Source: Streptomyces sp. BK208 | GTDB lineage: Bacteria > Actinomycetota > Actinomycetes > Streptomycetales > Streptomycetaceae | Reading direction: 5' to 3' | DNA length: 64,000 nt | Assembly: GCF_004364245.1 (NCBI RefSeq) | Contig: NZ_SOAV01000001.1 | Location: 62,001 to 126,000, forward strand | Part shown: piece after piece, positions 9,090 through 19,317 of the stretch | How positions within the stretch are numbered: the stretch's first letter is position 1 | How the letters are laid out: the number at the start of each line of letters is the position of its first letter | The notes under the pieces: generated by a model | What the model was told of the DNA's origin: nothing | Databases searched by the model: none | Seen by the model: only the letters and a program-made list of their open reading frames with translations | Position numbers and translations under genes: made by a program

Positions 9090-10028
9090 ATGGCCCACGT
9101 GGATCCCTTGAGTTCTCTGCTCAGCGGCATCCGAGCCGAGGGCTCGGTGGTCAGCCACGCGGTACTGAAAGCGCCCTGGACCATCCGCTTCGCCGACGGG
9201 GCCCCTCTCACCATGCTCAGCGTGCTGCGCGGTGGCGGCGCCCTGCGCCTGCCCGACGGAACCGAACGAGCGGTGCGCGCCGGTGACACGGCCCTCGTAC
9301 GCGGTCCGGGCACGTTCCACCTCGCGGACGCGCCTGCCTCTTTCGACCGCCCCCACGTCGAGTACGAGATCGCCTGCTTCACGGAATCCGTCGAGTGCTC
9401 CGGCCAGGATCTCGGCGGCATCCGCTGGGGCAACGATCCGGACGGAGCGACCGCGCTGATCGTGGGCGCCTACCGCGCATCAGGCCGTCGCCACGAGCGA
9501 CTGCTGCGTGGCCTGCCACCGGTACTGGTGGTCAGCGAGGATGCCGAGGTCTGCGAGTGGCTGGAGCAGGCCGCCGCCGACGCCGCCCTGCGCTCGGCCG
9601 GCTCGCAGGCGCTGATGGACCGGCTCCTGGACTGGGCCCTCGTGTGCACGCTGCGCGCCTGGTTCGAGCAGACGAGGTCGGACGCCCCGCACTGGTATCG
9701 CGGCCTGGCCGACCCGATGCTCGCCCCCGCGCTCCACGCCTTCCACGCCCGGCCCTCCCAGAGGTGGACGGTGGCCGCGCTCGCCGCCGAGGCCGGTGTC
9801 TCGCGCGCGTTGTTCGCCAAGCGTTTCACGGAGGTGATGGGCCGTCCTCCGCTCGCCTACGTGACCCAGTGCCGCATGGACGAGGCGGAGGCACTGCTGT
9901 CCGACACCGACCTCGCCATCGCCCAGATCGCCCGAACCGTCGGCTACGCCGATGCCTTCGGCTTCAGCGCCGCGTTCAAACGGCACCGGGGCCTGAGTCC
10001 CAGCGTCTTCCGCACCGCGGCGGTCTGA
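9090..10028 (+). CDS. AraC-family regulator with N-terminal cupin
   Basis: A 312-residue regulator. Residues about 1-190 form a cupin-type sensor (AraC cupin-6 type), including RAGDTALVRGPGTFHLAD. The C-terminal 100 residues carry the two AraC helix-turn-helix motifs (VAALAAEAGVSRALFAKRF and IAQIARTVGYADAFGFSAAF). It probably senses a small molecule and controls the divergent quinone reductase. A short dyad (GGAG/CTCC) and a TGGATGATCCA palindrome lie between the genes. No clear ribosome site is visible. A weak hairpin (GGGGCG-CAT-CGCCCC, 10063-10077) follows the gene. Confidence 0.9.
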   Translation: MAHVDPLSSLLSGIRAEGSVVSHAVLKAPWTIRFADGAPLTMLSVLRGGGALRLPDGTERAVRAGDTALVRGPGTFHLADAPASFDRPHVEYEIACFTESVECSGQDLGGIRWGNDPDGATALIVGAYRASGRRHERLLRGLPPVLVVSEDAEVCEWLEQAAADAALRSAGSQALMDRLLDWALVCTLRAWFEQTRSDAPHWYRGLADPMLAPALHAFHARPSQRWTVAALAAEAGVSRALFAKRFTEVMGRPPLAYVTQCRMDEAEALLSDTDLAIAQIARTVGYADAFGFSAAFKRHRGLSPSVFRTAAV

Positions 10029-10198
10029 TTTCTCCCTCAACGTCGAGCGAGGCGAGGGCGGTGGGGCGCATCGCCCCGGTGGCGGCTGGGCCCTCCGAAG
10101 TGGTCCACGACCGGCCCGTCCACGGTGGCCGCCAGGGTGGCGCAGAGGCGGGCGACCTCGAGCCACCCGGTCACCGTGGCGGACGCGCGGCAGCGCGG

Positions 10199-11188
<990 letters not shown>

Positions 11189-11436
11189 GACGTGTACGGT
11201 CCCTTCTCGCAGGTTCGTTCGTAGTCCCGGAGGCGCGCTTGCCCCTCCCCCATCTAGCGACAGATGGCGCTTACCGGCATCTCGAGCCGGCGCAACGAGC
11301 CCGTCGCGTCGTGCGGCCGCTGCTTCCCCGTCCTCCTCGGGCCGGCTCTCCGCCCGCCGGCCGGAGTGCCGGCCCGCGGACGCGACGCCCGCTACGACAC
11401 CGTCGCCACGGCAGCCCCGGCCGCTGCGCCCCGCCT

Positions 11437-11970
11437 CTACTCCTGGTACTGCGTCAGGTCGATACTGAATACGGTCAGGTCGTCTCCGTGAACCGGATGC
11501 TGTGCGGCGCCTTCCGCCTGCATGCCGAGCTTGTCGATCACAGAAGCGGAAGCACTGTCACCCGTCCGCAGGACCGCGACCACGCGTTCCAGACCGCGGT
11601 CCTGAACGGCGAACTCCAGTGTGGCGTGGGCTGCTTCGGATGCGTATCCCTGTCCCCAGAAGACTCGCCCCAGCCGCCAGCTGATCTCGACCTGACCGGC
11701 CACCTCTGTCGGTGCGTCGGCAACGGACAGACCCACGGCACCCACCAGTTCGCCCGAGCCCAGCAGCTCGACCGCGAACACCCCGAATCCCTCCTCGTCC
11801 CACTCCTCCTCCCATGCCTCGATGTCCTCGGCGGTCTGCTCCACCGAGCGCGGCCTGCCGTCGCCGATCCTCCGCATCACGAGGGGATCGGCGTGGATCT
11901 CGGACAACGGGACGAGGTCTTCCTCCAGCCAACGGCGCAGGACGAGACGAGGGGTGCGGATCTCGGTCAT
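11437..11970 (-). CDS. GNAT acetyltransferase, RimJ/RimL type
   Basis: A 177-residue protein beginning [14 protein letters not shown], the classic start of RimJ-like GNAT N-acetyltransferases. The acetyl-CoA loop is visible as [18 protein letters not shown] (about residues 107-124), and the C-terminal [11 protein letters not shown] is the usual beta-bulge region. It transfers acetyl from acetyl-CoA to an amine, which may be a protein N-terminus or a small molecule. A G-rich site (GGATGGGGG) precedes the ATG. An upstream in-frame extension has poor composition and was rejected. Confidence 0.88.
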   Translation of the reverse strand: MTEIRTPRLVLRRWLEEDLVPLSEIHADPLVMRRIGDGRPRSVEQTAEDIEAWEEEWDEEGFGVFAVELLGSGELVGAVGLSVADAPTEVAGQVEISWRLGRVFWGQGYASEAAHATLEFAVQDRGLERVVAVLRTGDSASASVIDKLGMQAEGAAQHPVHGDDLTVFSIDLTQYQE

Positions 11971-12169
11971 GCCCCCATCCTGCCGACGCGGCGGCGAGAG
12001 CGCGAACCGCGACGTCAGGTGCCTGGCACGGCAGCGATGCGTCCGCGTCACGACTCGGTTCGGCGGCCGCCGCTCCGGACCGCGTCCGTACCGGCGGGCC
12101 GGCCCTCCCGGGGCTCGCTCTGCGGCCGCCGGCAGGCACGACGCCCCACAGGCGCTACCGCTGAGTAGA

Positions 12170-12661
12170 ATGTTCCTTGTGCTTTCGAGTATCCCGCCCG
12201 TGCGTGGCGAGACGTACATACGCCGGGCCGTCGCGCGGGACGCCAAGCGGCTGACTCGACTCGTGCGCGGCTCCCGCGCCTACCAGGGCCAGTATTCCGC
12301 GATGGTCGCGGACTACCGCGTCGGGCCCGACTACATCGAGAACAATCTGGTATTCGTGGCCGTCGACTCCGAGGAAGCCACGGGCCGGGTGCTGGGGTTC
12401 TATTCGCTGGTGATCATGGCTTCGGAGCTGGACCTGCTCTTCGTCCAGGACGGAATGCAAGGTCGCGGCATCGGGCGGAGGCTGGTGGAGCACATGAAGT
12501 CCGAGGCGCGCGCGGCGGGACTGGAGCGTGTCCGTGTGGTGGTGCACCCCCCGGCCGAGGGCTTCTACCTCCGCGTGGGTGCGGTGCCCATCGGGACCGT
12601 CTCCGCCAACCCGCCCGCAGTGGCGTGGGACCGGCCCGAGATGGAGTTCCCGACCCTGTGA
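12170..12661 (+). CDS. GNAT acetyltransferase
   Basis: About 163 residues of the GNAT fold, with beta-4 LDLLFVQDGMQGRGIGRRLV carrying the acetyl-CoA pyrophosphate loop (Q-G-R-G-I-G) and the terminal FYLRVGAVPIG. The start is uncertain. ATG 12170 gives MFLVLSS, but TAGAAT at 12166-12171 resembles a -10 box and would make GTG 12179 a leaderless start. GTG 12200 (protein start VRGETYIRRA) is also typical of the family. No ribosome site is visible at any of these. The acceptor substrate is unknown. Confidence 0.82.
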   Translation: MFLVLSSIPPVRGETYIRRAVARDAKRLTRLVRGSRAYQGQYSAMVADYRVGPDYIENNLVFVAVDSEEATGRVLGFYSLVIMASELDLLFVQDGMQGRGIGRRLVEHMKSEARAAGLERVRVVVHPPAEGFYLRVGAVPIGTVSANPPAVAWDRPEMEFPTL

Positions 12662-12721
12662 ACGGCACCCCCGGAAAGCCAGGCGGTGGCTGCCGTCCGG
12701 GCCGGCGGGGAGGGGGTGTGC

Positions 12722-13312
12722 TCAGCTACTGGTTTCCTGGTTCTGGCTGTCCGCTGCGGTGTCCTCGGCTCCGGTCCCGGTCGGCGGTGCTTCGACAGGG
12801 AAGAGGATCGGACTGATGAGGTACTGCGAGCGGTCGGGCGACGGCTCGTTGGCCAGGTGGGGGGCGATCGCCTCCCGCATCCCGTCGATCATCCCGCGCA
12901 GTTCCGCAGAGCTGAGCCAGACGGCGTGCTGCCGGTAGCCGACCAAGTCGGTCACCGGGTCGGCCGTGTCGCGGTCGAGATACGCGGTGAACTCGGCTGT
13001 CAGGACCGCCAGAGCGGCAGCGAAGGCGTTGCGGTGGTCGTCGAGCGAGAGCGAATGGACCGTGTCCGTATTGATCCCGGCGCGGTCGCCGCGCAGCCGG
13101 TAGTGGCGCTCGACCGCGCCACGCACGCGTCGCTCCCGGGCGATTTCCAGGACCCCAGCGGCTGCGAGCAGGTCGACGTGCCGGTACACCGTGGCCTTCG
13201 AGACGTCCCGAATGCGGTCGCACAGCTCTGCGGTGGTCAGTTCCCTGCCGCCGCGCATCGCATGAACCACTCGCAACCGCACCGGGTGGGCCAAGAGTTC
13301 GAATGCATCCAT
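12722..13312 (-). CDS. ArsR-like helix-turn-helix regulator
   Basis: A 196-residue regulator beginning MDAFELLAHPVRLRVVHAMR, the signature of the HTH_20/ArsR-like winged helix. The recognition helix is VSKATVYRHVDLL. A longer C-terminal region (about 80-170) probably binds a ligand. The last 25 residues (PPTGTGAEDTAADSQNQ) are low-complexity. It diverges from the alpha/beta hydrolase at 13371 with a 58-base gap and is likely its repressor. The gene is convergent with the GNAT gene. Confidence 0.87.
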   Translation of the reverse strand: MDAFELLAHPVRLRVVHAMRGGRELTTAELCDRIRDVSKATVYRHVDLLAAAGVLEIARERRVRGAVERHYRLRGDRAGINTDTVHSLSLDDHRNAFAAALAVLTAEFTAYLDRDTADPVTDLVGYRQHAVWLSSAELRGMIDGMREAIAPHLANEPSPDRSQYLISPILFPVEAPPTGTGAEDTAADSQNQETSS

Positions 13313-13370
13313 CCCGCAACGATCTCACATCATGCTACCGTTCGCACCTCTTGAGAAAGGTTGTGATGGG

Positions 13371-14357
13371 ATGCCTGACAGCGCTGCGACCGAGTCCATA
13401 TCCGGCTCGGAACCCGCTTGGATGCCACCGCCCTACGCCGAGCCCCGCCGCTTCAGCGAGCACGAGGTCACCGTCGGCGCCGGCCCGCGCGCGGTGTCGG
13501 GCACGGTGAGCGTCCCCCGCGGGCAGGCCCCCGGCCCCGGCGTGGTGCTGCTCGCCGGTGGTGGACCGTTCGACCGCGATGAGACCAGTGGGCCGAACAA
13601 GCCGCTCAAGGACCTGGCCTGGGGGCTCGCCAGCCGCGGGACGACAGTGCTGCGCTTCGACAAGGCGACGTACGCCCACCCCGCTACGGCCGCGGCAACC
13701 GACCTGACGATGACGCAGGAATACGTGCCGCACGCCGTCGATGCGGTCGGCCTGCTCCGTAGCCATCCCTCGGTGGACCCCGAGCGGGTCTTCGTCCTCG
13801 GCCACAGCATGGGCGGCAAGGTCGCCCCCGCCGTCGCCGTCGCCGCACCCACGGTTGCGGGCCTGGTGATCATGGCCGGTGACACGCAGCCGATGCACCA
13901 CGCCGCTGTCCGCGTCGTGAGCCATCTCGCCACCGTGCTTCCCGACCAGGTCCCACCCTCGGTCGTCGAGACCTTCCAGCGACAAGCCGCCCTTGTCGAC
14001 AGCGCGGAGCTCACGCCCTCGACCCCCTCGGCGGATCTGCCGTTCGGCCTGTCCGCGCCGTACTGGCTCGAACTGCGTGACTACGACCCGGTCGCGATCG
14101 CGGCCGCACTCGGCAAGCCGATGCTCATCCTCCAAGGGGGACGCGACTACCAGGTCACTGTCGCCGACGACCTGGTGCGATGGCGGACGGGCCTGGCCGG
14201 CCGCCCGGATGTCGACATCCGTGTCTACGAAGCCGACAACCACCTGTTCTTCCCCGGCGCCGGACCATCCACCCCAGCCGAGTACGGAACTCCGCAGCAC
14301 GTCGACCCCGCCGCCGTCGCCGACATCGCTCGTTGGCTGAGCCACGGCCAGGGATGA
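13371..14357 (+). CDS. Alpha/beta hydrolase, dienelactone-hydrolase-like
   Basis: A 328-residue hydrolase with the nucleophile elbow LGHSMGGK (about residue 157), oxyanion region LLAGGGPFDRDET and late catalytic His in EADNHLFF. The G-G-x-x-x-x-R-D-E segment is typical of alpha/beta hydrolases that pair with small regulators. The start is ATG 13371 (protein start MPDSAATES). GAGAAAGG lies about 10 bases upstream, so the longer in-frame start was rejected. No signal peptide, so it acts in the cytosol. Probably controlled by the divergent helix-turn-helix gene. Confidence 0.87.
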   Translation: MPDSAATESISGSEPAWMPPPYAEPRRFSEHEVTVGAGPRAVSGTVSVPRGQAPGPGVVLLAGGGPFDRDETSGPNKPLKDLAWGLASRGTTVLRFDKATYAHPATAAATDLTMTQEYVPHAVDAVGLLRSHPSVDPERVFVLGHSMGGKVAPAVAVAAPTVAGLVIMAGDTQPMHHAAVRVVSHLATVLPDQVPPSVVETFQRQAALVDSAELTPSTPSADLPFGLSAPYWLELRDYDPVAIAAALGKPMLILQGGRDYQVTVADDLVRWRTGLAGRPDVDIRVYEADNHLFFPGAGPSTPAEYGTPQHVDPAAVADIARWLSHGQG

Positions 14358-14417
14358 GCGTTCGCGCCGTCTGCGAGGCAGCAGTCGGGCAGCACCCTGG
14401 CGGGCCACCAGCACGCT

Positions 14418-15347
14418 TCAGCGCGTGCCGATGTCGTGAGCGGTGCCGTCGCTGACGGCTTGGAGTTTGTCGGGGTTGGCCACGTTGTGGATGGCGGTGA
14501 TACGGCCGTCGGCGTCGAAGTCGAAGGTCACGGTGGCGATCACGCGCTCCGGCCCGCTGAACACCATGCCGGGCCCGCCGTTGACCTCCACGAGTTCGGC
14601 CTTCATGTCGGCGGGCTCGACGCCTTGGTAGGTAACGGTGCCGATGGCCGCGAACCAGGCGGCCACCGTGGACGCGCCCACCACCGGGCGCAGGGCCTGG
14701 CGGACCTTGCCTCCGCCGTCGGTCCACAGGGTGACGTCCGGGGAGAGCAGTTCCATCAGGGCGTTGACGTCGCCGCCGGTCGCGGCGGCGAAGAACCGCT
14801 CGGTGGCTTCGCGCTGCCGCGTCCGGTCGGCGGCGAAGCGGGGCCGCCGGGCCCGCACGTGTTCGCGGGCCCGGTGTGCGGCCTGCCGTACCGCGACTTC
14901 GGAACGCTCCACCATCTCGGCGATTTCGGCATGGCTGAAGTCGAAGACTTCCCGCAGCACGAACACCGCGCGCTCCAGCGGGCTGAGCGTCTCCAGCACC
15001 ACCAGCATGGCCATGGACACCGACTCGGCGTCCGTGACGGCCTCGGAGGCGTCTCCGCCGGTGAGGATGGGCTCCGGCAGCCAGGGCCCCACGTACGTCT
15101 CCCGCTTGTGCCGGGTGGAGCGCAGCCGTTCCAGTGCCAGGTTCGAGACGATGCGCGTCAGGTACGCCTTGGGGTCGGCCACCTGTGAGCGGTCCGCGGC
15201 GGACCATTTGATCCAGGCGTCCTGGACCGCGTCCTCGGCGTCGGCCGCGGTGCCGAGGAGGCGGTACGCCACGGAGAACAACAGCCGCCGGTGCTCGTGG
15301 AAGACCTGGTGCCCGGAGTGGGCGGAGTGGGTGGTCGGGTTGGTCAC
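14418..15347 (-). CDS. ECF41-group RNA polymerase sigma factor with SnoaL-like C-terminus
   Basis: A 309-residue extracytoplasmic-function sigma factor. Region 2 (about 17-80, with DAEDAVQDAWIKW) and region 4 (about 115-165) are followed by an NTF2/SnoaL-like domain. The three ECF41 hallmarks are all present: WLPEP (89-93), DGGGK (210-214) and NPDKL (291-295). In this group the fused C-terminal domain tunes sigma activity instead of a separate anti-sigma factor. The start is a GTG overlapping the stop of the upstream FAD oxidoreductase gene (GTGA), so the two are translationally coupled. Confidence 0.95.
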   Translation of the reverse strand: MTNPTTHSAHSGHQVFHEHRRLLFSVAYRLLGTAADAEDAVQDAWIKWSAADRSQVADPKAYLTRIVSNLALERLRSTRHKRETYVGPWLPEPILTGGDASEAVTDAESVSMAMLVVLETLSPLERAVFVLREVFDFSHAEIAEMVERSEVAVRQAAHRAREHVRARRPRFAADRTRQREATERFFAAATGGDVNALMELLSPDVTLWTDGGGKVRQALRPVVGASTVAAWFAAIGTVTYQGVEPADMKAELVEVNGGPGMVFSGPERVIATVTFDFDADGRITAIHNVANPDKLQAVSDGTAHDIGTR

Positions 15348-16549
15348 TTGGCCCTCCGGAGCCGGGTGAAGCGGCCCCCGCGGGGCCAGAGCGCGCCCGA
15401 GGCGGGCATCTTCTTCATACGGCCGTAGGTCGGCCAGGGCGAGGCGGTCACCGTCTCCTTGTACCGGACGGCCATGCGTCCGGTCAGGCAGATCCGGCGC
15501 GGGCTGTCATCGGGGCGTGTGAACTGCACCACGGCGTCACCGCGTCCCAGGCTCACCGGTGTGTGGTAGTAGCCGAAGCGGAACGGCTTGGGCTGCTTGC
15601 CCTTGAGTGTCCGGTCGATCGACAGCGCGGCGTGCACCCCGGTGGGCATGCCGCTCTGGCAGGTGCCGTGCATGACGCCGTAGCCCTGTCGGATCGCGGC
15701 CGCGTCGCCGATGGCGTACACCTCGGGGTGGGACACCGACCGCAGCACGGTGTCGGTGAGGATGCGTCCCCGTTCGTCGACGGCCAGTCCGGCGGCGGCC
15801 GCCAGCGGTGACACGCGCGTGCCGCTCGTCCACAGCACCGCGTCGGCCGCGATGCTCTCCCCGCCCGCCAGCTCCACCGCGTCGGGCAGCACCTTCACCA
15901 CCTCGACGCCGGTGCGTACCTGGACGCCCAGCCGGTCGAGCGCGGCGTGCAGATACGACTTCGCCCTCGGGGTCATGGCCGCACCGGGCTCCTGTCTGCC
16001 CAGGAGCACGACGTTCAGCTCCGGGTGCCTCTCGGCGATCTCCGCGGCCGACTCGATGCCGGTCAAGCCGCTGCCCGCGACCACCACCGTGCCGCTGCCG
16101 AGCCGTGCCAGGCGGTCGGCCAGCAACTCGGCGTCCTGGACGCTGTTCAGGGTGTACGCGTGGTCCTCGGCTCCCGGCACCGCCGGGGTGTCGGCGACAC
16201 CGCCCAGCCCGTACACCAACGTGTCGTAGGGCAGCACCTGGTAGTCATCGATCCGTACGGTCCTCGCGTCCGCGTCCACCGCCGTGACCCAGCCGCGCAC
16301 GAATCGCACCCCCATGCCCTCCAGCAGTTCCGGGACGCTCGGCTCGGCGAGGCGCCGACCGGTCGCCGTCATGTGCAGGCGCATGCGCTCGGTGAACCGC
16401 TCCTGCGCGTTCACCACGGTCACCTGCACCCCCTCGCGTCGCTGCACCCGGGCCGCCAGCTGGACTGCCGCGGCCATCCCCGCGTATCCCGCCCCCAGAA
16501 TCACTACTCGGTGCGTGGTCGCCGCGCTGGTCTCTCGTCGTGCGCTCAT
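15344..16549 (-). CDS. FAD-dependent NAD(P)H oxidoreductase, NDH-2-like
   Basis: A 401-residue two-dinucleotide-binding flavoprotein. The FAD-binding Rossmann motif is VVILGAGYAGMAAA near the N-terminus, the NAD(P)H-binding motif is VVVAGSGLTGIESAAEIAE, and EVYAIGDAAA closes the FAD site. It resembles type II NADH dehydrogenases and related carotenoid/quinone reductases. ECF41 sigma genes usually sit next to a carboxymuconolactone decarboxylase, oxidoreductase or epimerase gene, and this fits the oxidoreductase case. AAGGAGG precedes ATG 16549. It is the first gene of a two-gene operon with the sigma factor. Confidence 0.92.
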   Translation of the reverse strand: MSARRETSAATTHRVVILGAGYAGMAAAVQLAARVQRREGVQVTVVNAQERFTERMRLHMTATGRRLAEPSVPELLEGMGVRFVRGWVTAVDADARTVRIDDYQVLPYDTLVYGLGGVADTPAVPGAEDHAYTLNSVQDAELLADRLARLGSGTVVVAGSGLTGIESAAEIAERHPELNVVLLGRQEPGAAMTPRAKSYLHAALDRLGVQVRTGVEVVKVLPDAVELAGGESIAADAVLWTSGTRVSPLAAAAGLAVDERGRILTDTVLRSVSHPEVYAIGDAAAIRQGYGVMHGTCQSGMPTGVHAALSIDRTLKGKQPKPFRFGYYHTPVSLGRGDAVVQFTRPDDSPRRICLTGRMAVRYKETVTASPWPTYGRMKKMPASGALWPRGGRFTRLRRAK

Positions 16550-16899
16550 CGTCCTGTCCTCCTTGGCTCGCTTGCCGACGCCCACCAGATGGGAGCAGGC
16601 GGCCTGGACGTGACATGGGGTGGATGTGATGCACGACACAGGCCGGACCGGGGTCGGTCGGATGGCAGGTGAAGAGGTCCGCGAAACGGCTGTCGGTGCG
16701 TCGGTGCCCTGGTCAGCGGGGAGTCTCCGCCGGGGAGACGACGGTGCTGTTGCCGGGAACCGCCTCGACGGGTGCGTGCCGAGGACGCGGCCGACGGCGC
16801 AGGGATGAGGTCCCGAACGTGTCGTGGGTACAGCCCGGTATCCGGCACTCCGACACAGCGCCCCGCCCTGTCGGCGCTGTGCGCGGGAGGACCGCCCGA
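16550..16899. other. Gap upstream of the FAD oxidoreductase-sigma operon, no gene seen
   Basis: About 350 bases between two minus-strand genes. It should contain the operon promoter. A TGTCACG (complement of 16609-16615) resembles the ECF41 -35 box, but no CGTC follows at the expected spacing. No convincing open frame was found. Confidence 0.45.
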
Positions 16900-17793
16900 T
16901 CAGTCCACCGGCTTCGCGGACTGTGCCACCTCGTCGACCAGTCGGGCGACAGCCGGCAGGGCGATGCCGTGGACGGCTCCGGCACGCAGGACGGCTCCGC
17001 CGATGGCGTCGAGTTCGAGCGGGCGGCCGGCCTCGGCGTCGCGCTGCATCGAGGACCTCATCGTCCCGGGGACGCGGTCGAAGAAGGAGAGCAGGTTCTC
17101 CGCGGCGACCGGTGCTCCGGCGGCGCGGGCCACGGCCGCGATCTCGTCCAGGACCGTGAGCAGTTCGGGCCGATGGTGATCACGCACGGCACCGACGTCG
17201 GTGCGGTGGCGGGTGGTCAGCAGCGCGAACGGGGCGAGGAAGGCCAGCTTGTCCCAGAGCATCGCGCTCTCGTTCGCGCGTACCGTCACGCCCAGGCCGG
17301 CCTGGCGCAGCAGTTCCACGAAGTCGTCCGCGGGAGCGGCGAGTTCGATGTCGGCGAACGGGCTGGTGTGGGCTACACGGCCGGGCGCCGTGCGGGTGGC
17401 CTCCACCCGGACGGTGCCCGCGACGACCCGGGCGGACGGGAAGCGCTCGCGGAGCACGGGGAGATGGTCGATGCCGTTGAGCAGCGGGACCACGACCGCC
17501 GTGCCGAGCACGTCGACCGGGATGCGGTCGAGCGCGTCGGCGAGCGCGGTCTGCTTGACCGTCACGAAGACCGCGTCCACCGGCTCGCGCAACTCGGTGT
17601 CGGCCTCCACCGCCGCGGTGAACTTCCCGTACCGGTTGCTGTCGACGCGCAGACCGTCCCGGCGCAGCACGGCGGCCGTCTGCTCCCCCGCCAGGCAGAC
17701 GACGCGGTGTCCGGCACGGGCGAGCAGCGCGCCCACCAGGCCGCCGACGCCGCCCGGGCCGAGGATCGCCACGGTCGTCCTGGTTGCGGTCAT
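16900..17793 (-). CDS. Ketopantoate reductase-family protein (ApbA/PanE-like)
   Basis: A 297-residue protein with the N-terminal NADPH-binding Rossmann motif VAILGPGGVGGLVGALLARA and PanE-type downstream elements (VTVKQTAL, LLNGIDH, and the catalytic-Lys-region LWDKLAFLAP). True PanE makes pantoate for coenzyme A synthesis. Many Streptomyces paralogues in accessory regions act on other 2-keto acids, and the divergent LysR gene suggests an inducible side pathway. AGGAG lies seven bases before ATG 17793. Confidence 0.88.
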   Translation of the reverse strand: MTATRTTVAILGPGGVGGLVGALLARAGHRVVCLAGEQTAAVLRRDGLRVDSNRYGKFTAAVEADTELREPVDAVFVTVKQTALADALDRIPVDVLGTAVVVPLLNGIDHLPVLRERFPSARVVAGTVRVEATRTAPGRVAHTSPFADIELAAPADDFVELLRQAGLGVTVRANESAMLWDKLAFLAPFALLTTRHRTDVGAVRDHHRPELLTVLDEIAAVARAAGAPVAAENLLSFFDRVPGTMRSSMQRDAEAGRPLELDAIGGAVLRAGAVHGIALPAVARLVDEVAQSAKPVD

Positions 17794-18002
17794 GTGTGCT
17801 CCTGTCCGGGAACCAACGAGTCGAGGGACCGGGCAGCCTGGGCGGGTTGCCGGTCGGGGCCGTGGCGGGTCGGCACCCGCGCACGTCACGTCCGCATCCG
17901 GATTGCGGAAGAGACAGTGAGCGGGTTGCCGCCCTGGGCCCAACACGATGATCGAACCTGGCGTGACCCAAGTCAATCCACGACTTTGCTGGCAGGCACC
18001 CC

Positions 18003-18012
18003 AGCTTAAGCT
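18003..18012. promoter_or_regulatory. Short palindrome at the LysR gene start
   Basis: AGCTTAAGCT is a perfect 10-base palindrome inside a larger imperfect dyad (CCCAGCTTAAGCTTGGG). It is a candidate autoregulatory LysR site. TAAGCT at 18007-18012 could also act as a -10 box, placing transcription start at about the GTG at 18021. Confidence 0.45.
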
Positions 18013-18020
18013 TGGGTCTC

Positions 18021-18920
18021 GTGACACTTGACGATCTCCGTGTCTTCGCCACGGTCTGCCGAACCGGTTCCCTCAGCGCTGCCGCCCGTGACCTGGGCTG
18101 CACGCAGTCGGCCGTCAGCCAGCACGTGAAGCGACTCGAGCGGAAGATGGGCCTCAGCCTGCTCGAACGCCACCCGCGCGGGATCGCGCCGACCTCTGCG
18201 GGGCGTCTGCTCCACACGGCGGTGACCGAGGGGCTGGGGCGCATCGACGAGGCCGTGCGACGGATCGAGGAACTCGCCCGCGCGGAAGGCGGATCGGTAC
18301 GCGTCACCACCGGTGCCACGACCGTCCGGCACTTCATGGCCGCTGCCGTGGTCGACTTCCGCCGGCGCTTCCCGCGAGCCAGCCTCGAATTCCAGACCGA
18401 GACGTCCAGCCGTGGCTGCTTCGACGCGCTTGCCGCCGGTGCGGTGGACCTCGCCTGGATCACCCTGCGGTCGGCAGGCAGCGCCGTGGAGCAGCGTCCC
18501 GTCGTCCACCTGCCCTGGTCACTCGCCGTCGCGGTCAGCGACCCGCTCGCCGCCAAGTCCTTCATCGAGCCCGCCGACCTGCAGGACGCCCGGCTCATCG
18601 GGCTGCCCGAGAACTCGACGGCGCGTGTCCAACTGGGCTCACGGCTCGCCGAATCGGGCATTTGGCCGATCTTCGACACCAGTGTCACCGACTGGGACAC
18701 CGCGATCCTGCTGGCCGAGCTCGGGCTCGGTCACGCGGTCGTTCCGACCCTGCCCGAGTGGACCGGGCCCGGCCACCCCGACCTGCGGCTGATCCCGATC
18801 CCCGCCCTCCCCGCGCTCACCGCGGGCTGGGCCGTCCGACGCTGGGACGCGCTCTCCCCACTGGCCCGCGCCTTCGCCGACACCGTCGCCCACCACTGCG
18901 CCCGCCAGTCCGGAAAGTGA
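18021..18920 (+). CDS. LysR-family transcriptional regulator
   Basis: A 299-residue LysR protein. The N-terminal winged helix reads LDDLRVFATVCRTGSLSAAA with recognition helix CTQSAVSQHVKRLE. The rest is the two-lobed substrate-binding domain. I chose GTG 18021 (VTLDDLRVF), which matches family N-termini; a TTG nine bases earlier is possible. No ribosome site is visible, so the transcript is probably leaderless. It diverges from the ketopantoate-reductase-like gene across about 230 bases and probably activates it with a co-inducer. Confidence 0.92.
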   Translation: MTLDDLRVFATVCRTGSLSAAARDLGCTQSAVSQHVKRLERKMGLSLLERHPRGIAPTSAGRLLHTAVTEGLGRIDEAVRRIEELARAEGGSVRVTTGATTVRHFMAAAVVDFRRRFPRASLEFQTETSSRGCFDALAAGAVDLAWITLRSAGSAVEQRPVVHLPWSLAVAVSDPLAAKSFIEPADLQDARLIGLPENSTARVQLGSRLAESGIWPIFDTSVTDWDTAILLAELGLGHAVVPTLPEWTGPGHPDLRLIPIPALPALTAGWAVRRWDALSPLARAFADTVAHHCARQSGK

Positions 18921-19317
18921 GACGGGGAGATGGGACGACGGCCGAGGCAAGCGTGCTCGTGGGCCAAGCCGGTGCGGGGTGTACCGAAAAGCTCGGTGCG
19001 GACCGTGCAGGTGTGCACGCTCGGTGTGGGTGTCACAGGCCGTGAGCCGGCGCTTCCAGGATCCGGGGTGGCCGAGACCCTTCCTCCGAGCCGAGCTGGG
19101 GACCGAGGTGCTGGCGTCGGCTCTGTTCGGTGGACTAGGTTGTGGGGATGACTACCGGGACGGCATTGCGCCACACACGGATCGGTGACCCGGTGCTCCT
19201 CTGAGTGCCGTACGGGCCGGTGCGGGCCCGACGTTCGACCGAGGTCCTTGTGCTGCTGCGCGGGCTCCGCCTCCGTCGTGTTGATCGCAGGACACATCAA
19301 CCACGACAGGAGAGAAC
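18921..19317. other. Gap upstream of the dienelactone hydrolase gene
   Basis: About 400 bases with no full-size gene. It contains one candidate promoter with a leaderless 18-codon frame, listed separately. The remaining open frames are shadows without ribosome sites. Confidence 0.5.
19148..19204 (+). CDS. Possible leaderless 18-codon reading frame
   Basis: TAGGTT (19136-19141) lies exactly where a -10 box would put transcription start on the A of ATG 19148. This layout is common for leaderless actinomycete genes. The frame encodes MTTGTALRHTRIGDPVLL then stops. It could be an upstream leader peptide for the hydrolase gene at 19318 or the start of a truncated gene. No good -35 box was found. 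It may be coincidence. Confidence 0.25.
   Translation: MTTGTALRHTRIGDPVLL

Noticed and set aside
16609..16615. TGTCACG on the minus strand as a -35 box of an ECF41-type promoter
   Set aside because: No CGTC occurs at the required spacing of about 16 to 18 bases downstream, so the promoter match is incomplete.
18921..19317. Several overlapping short frames ahead of the dienelactone hydrolase gene
   Set aside because: None has a ribosome site, family motif or sensible codon use except the 18-codon frame reported with low confidence.
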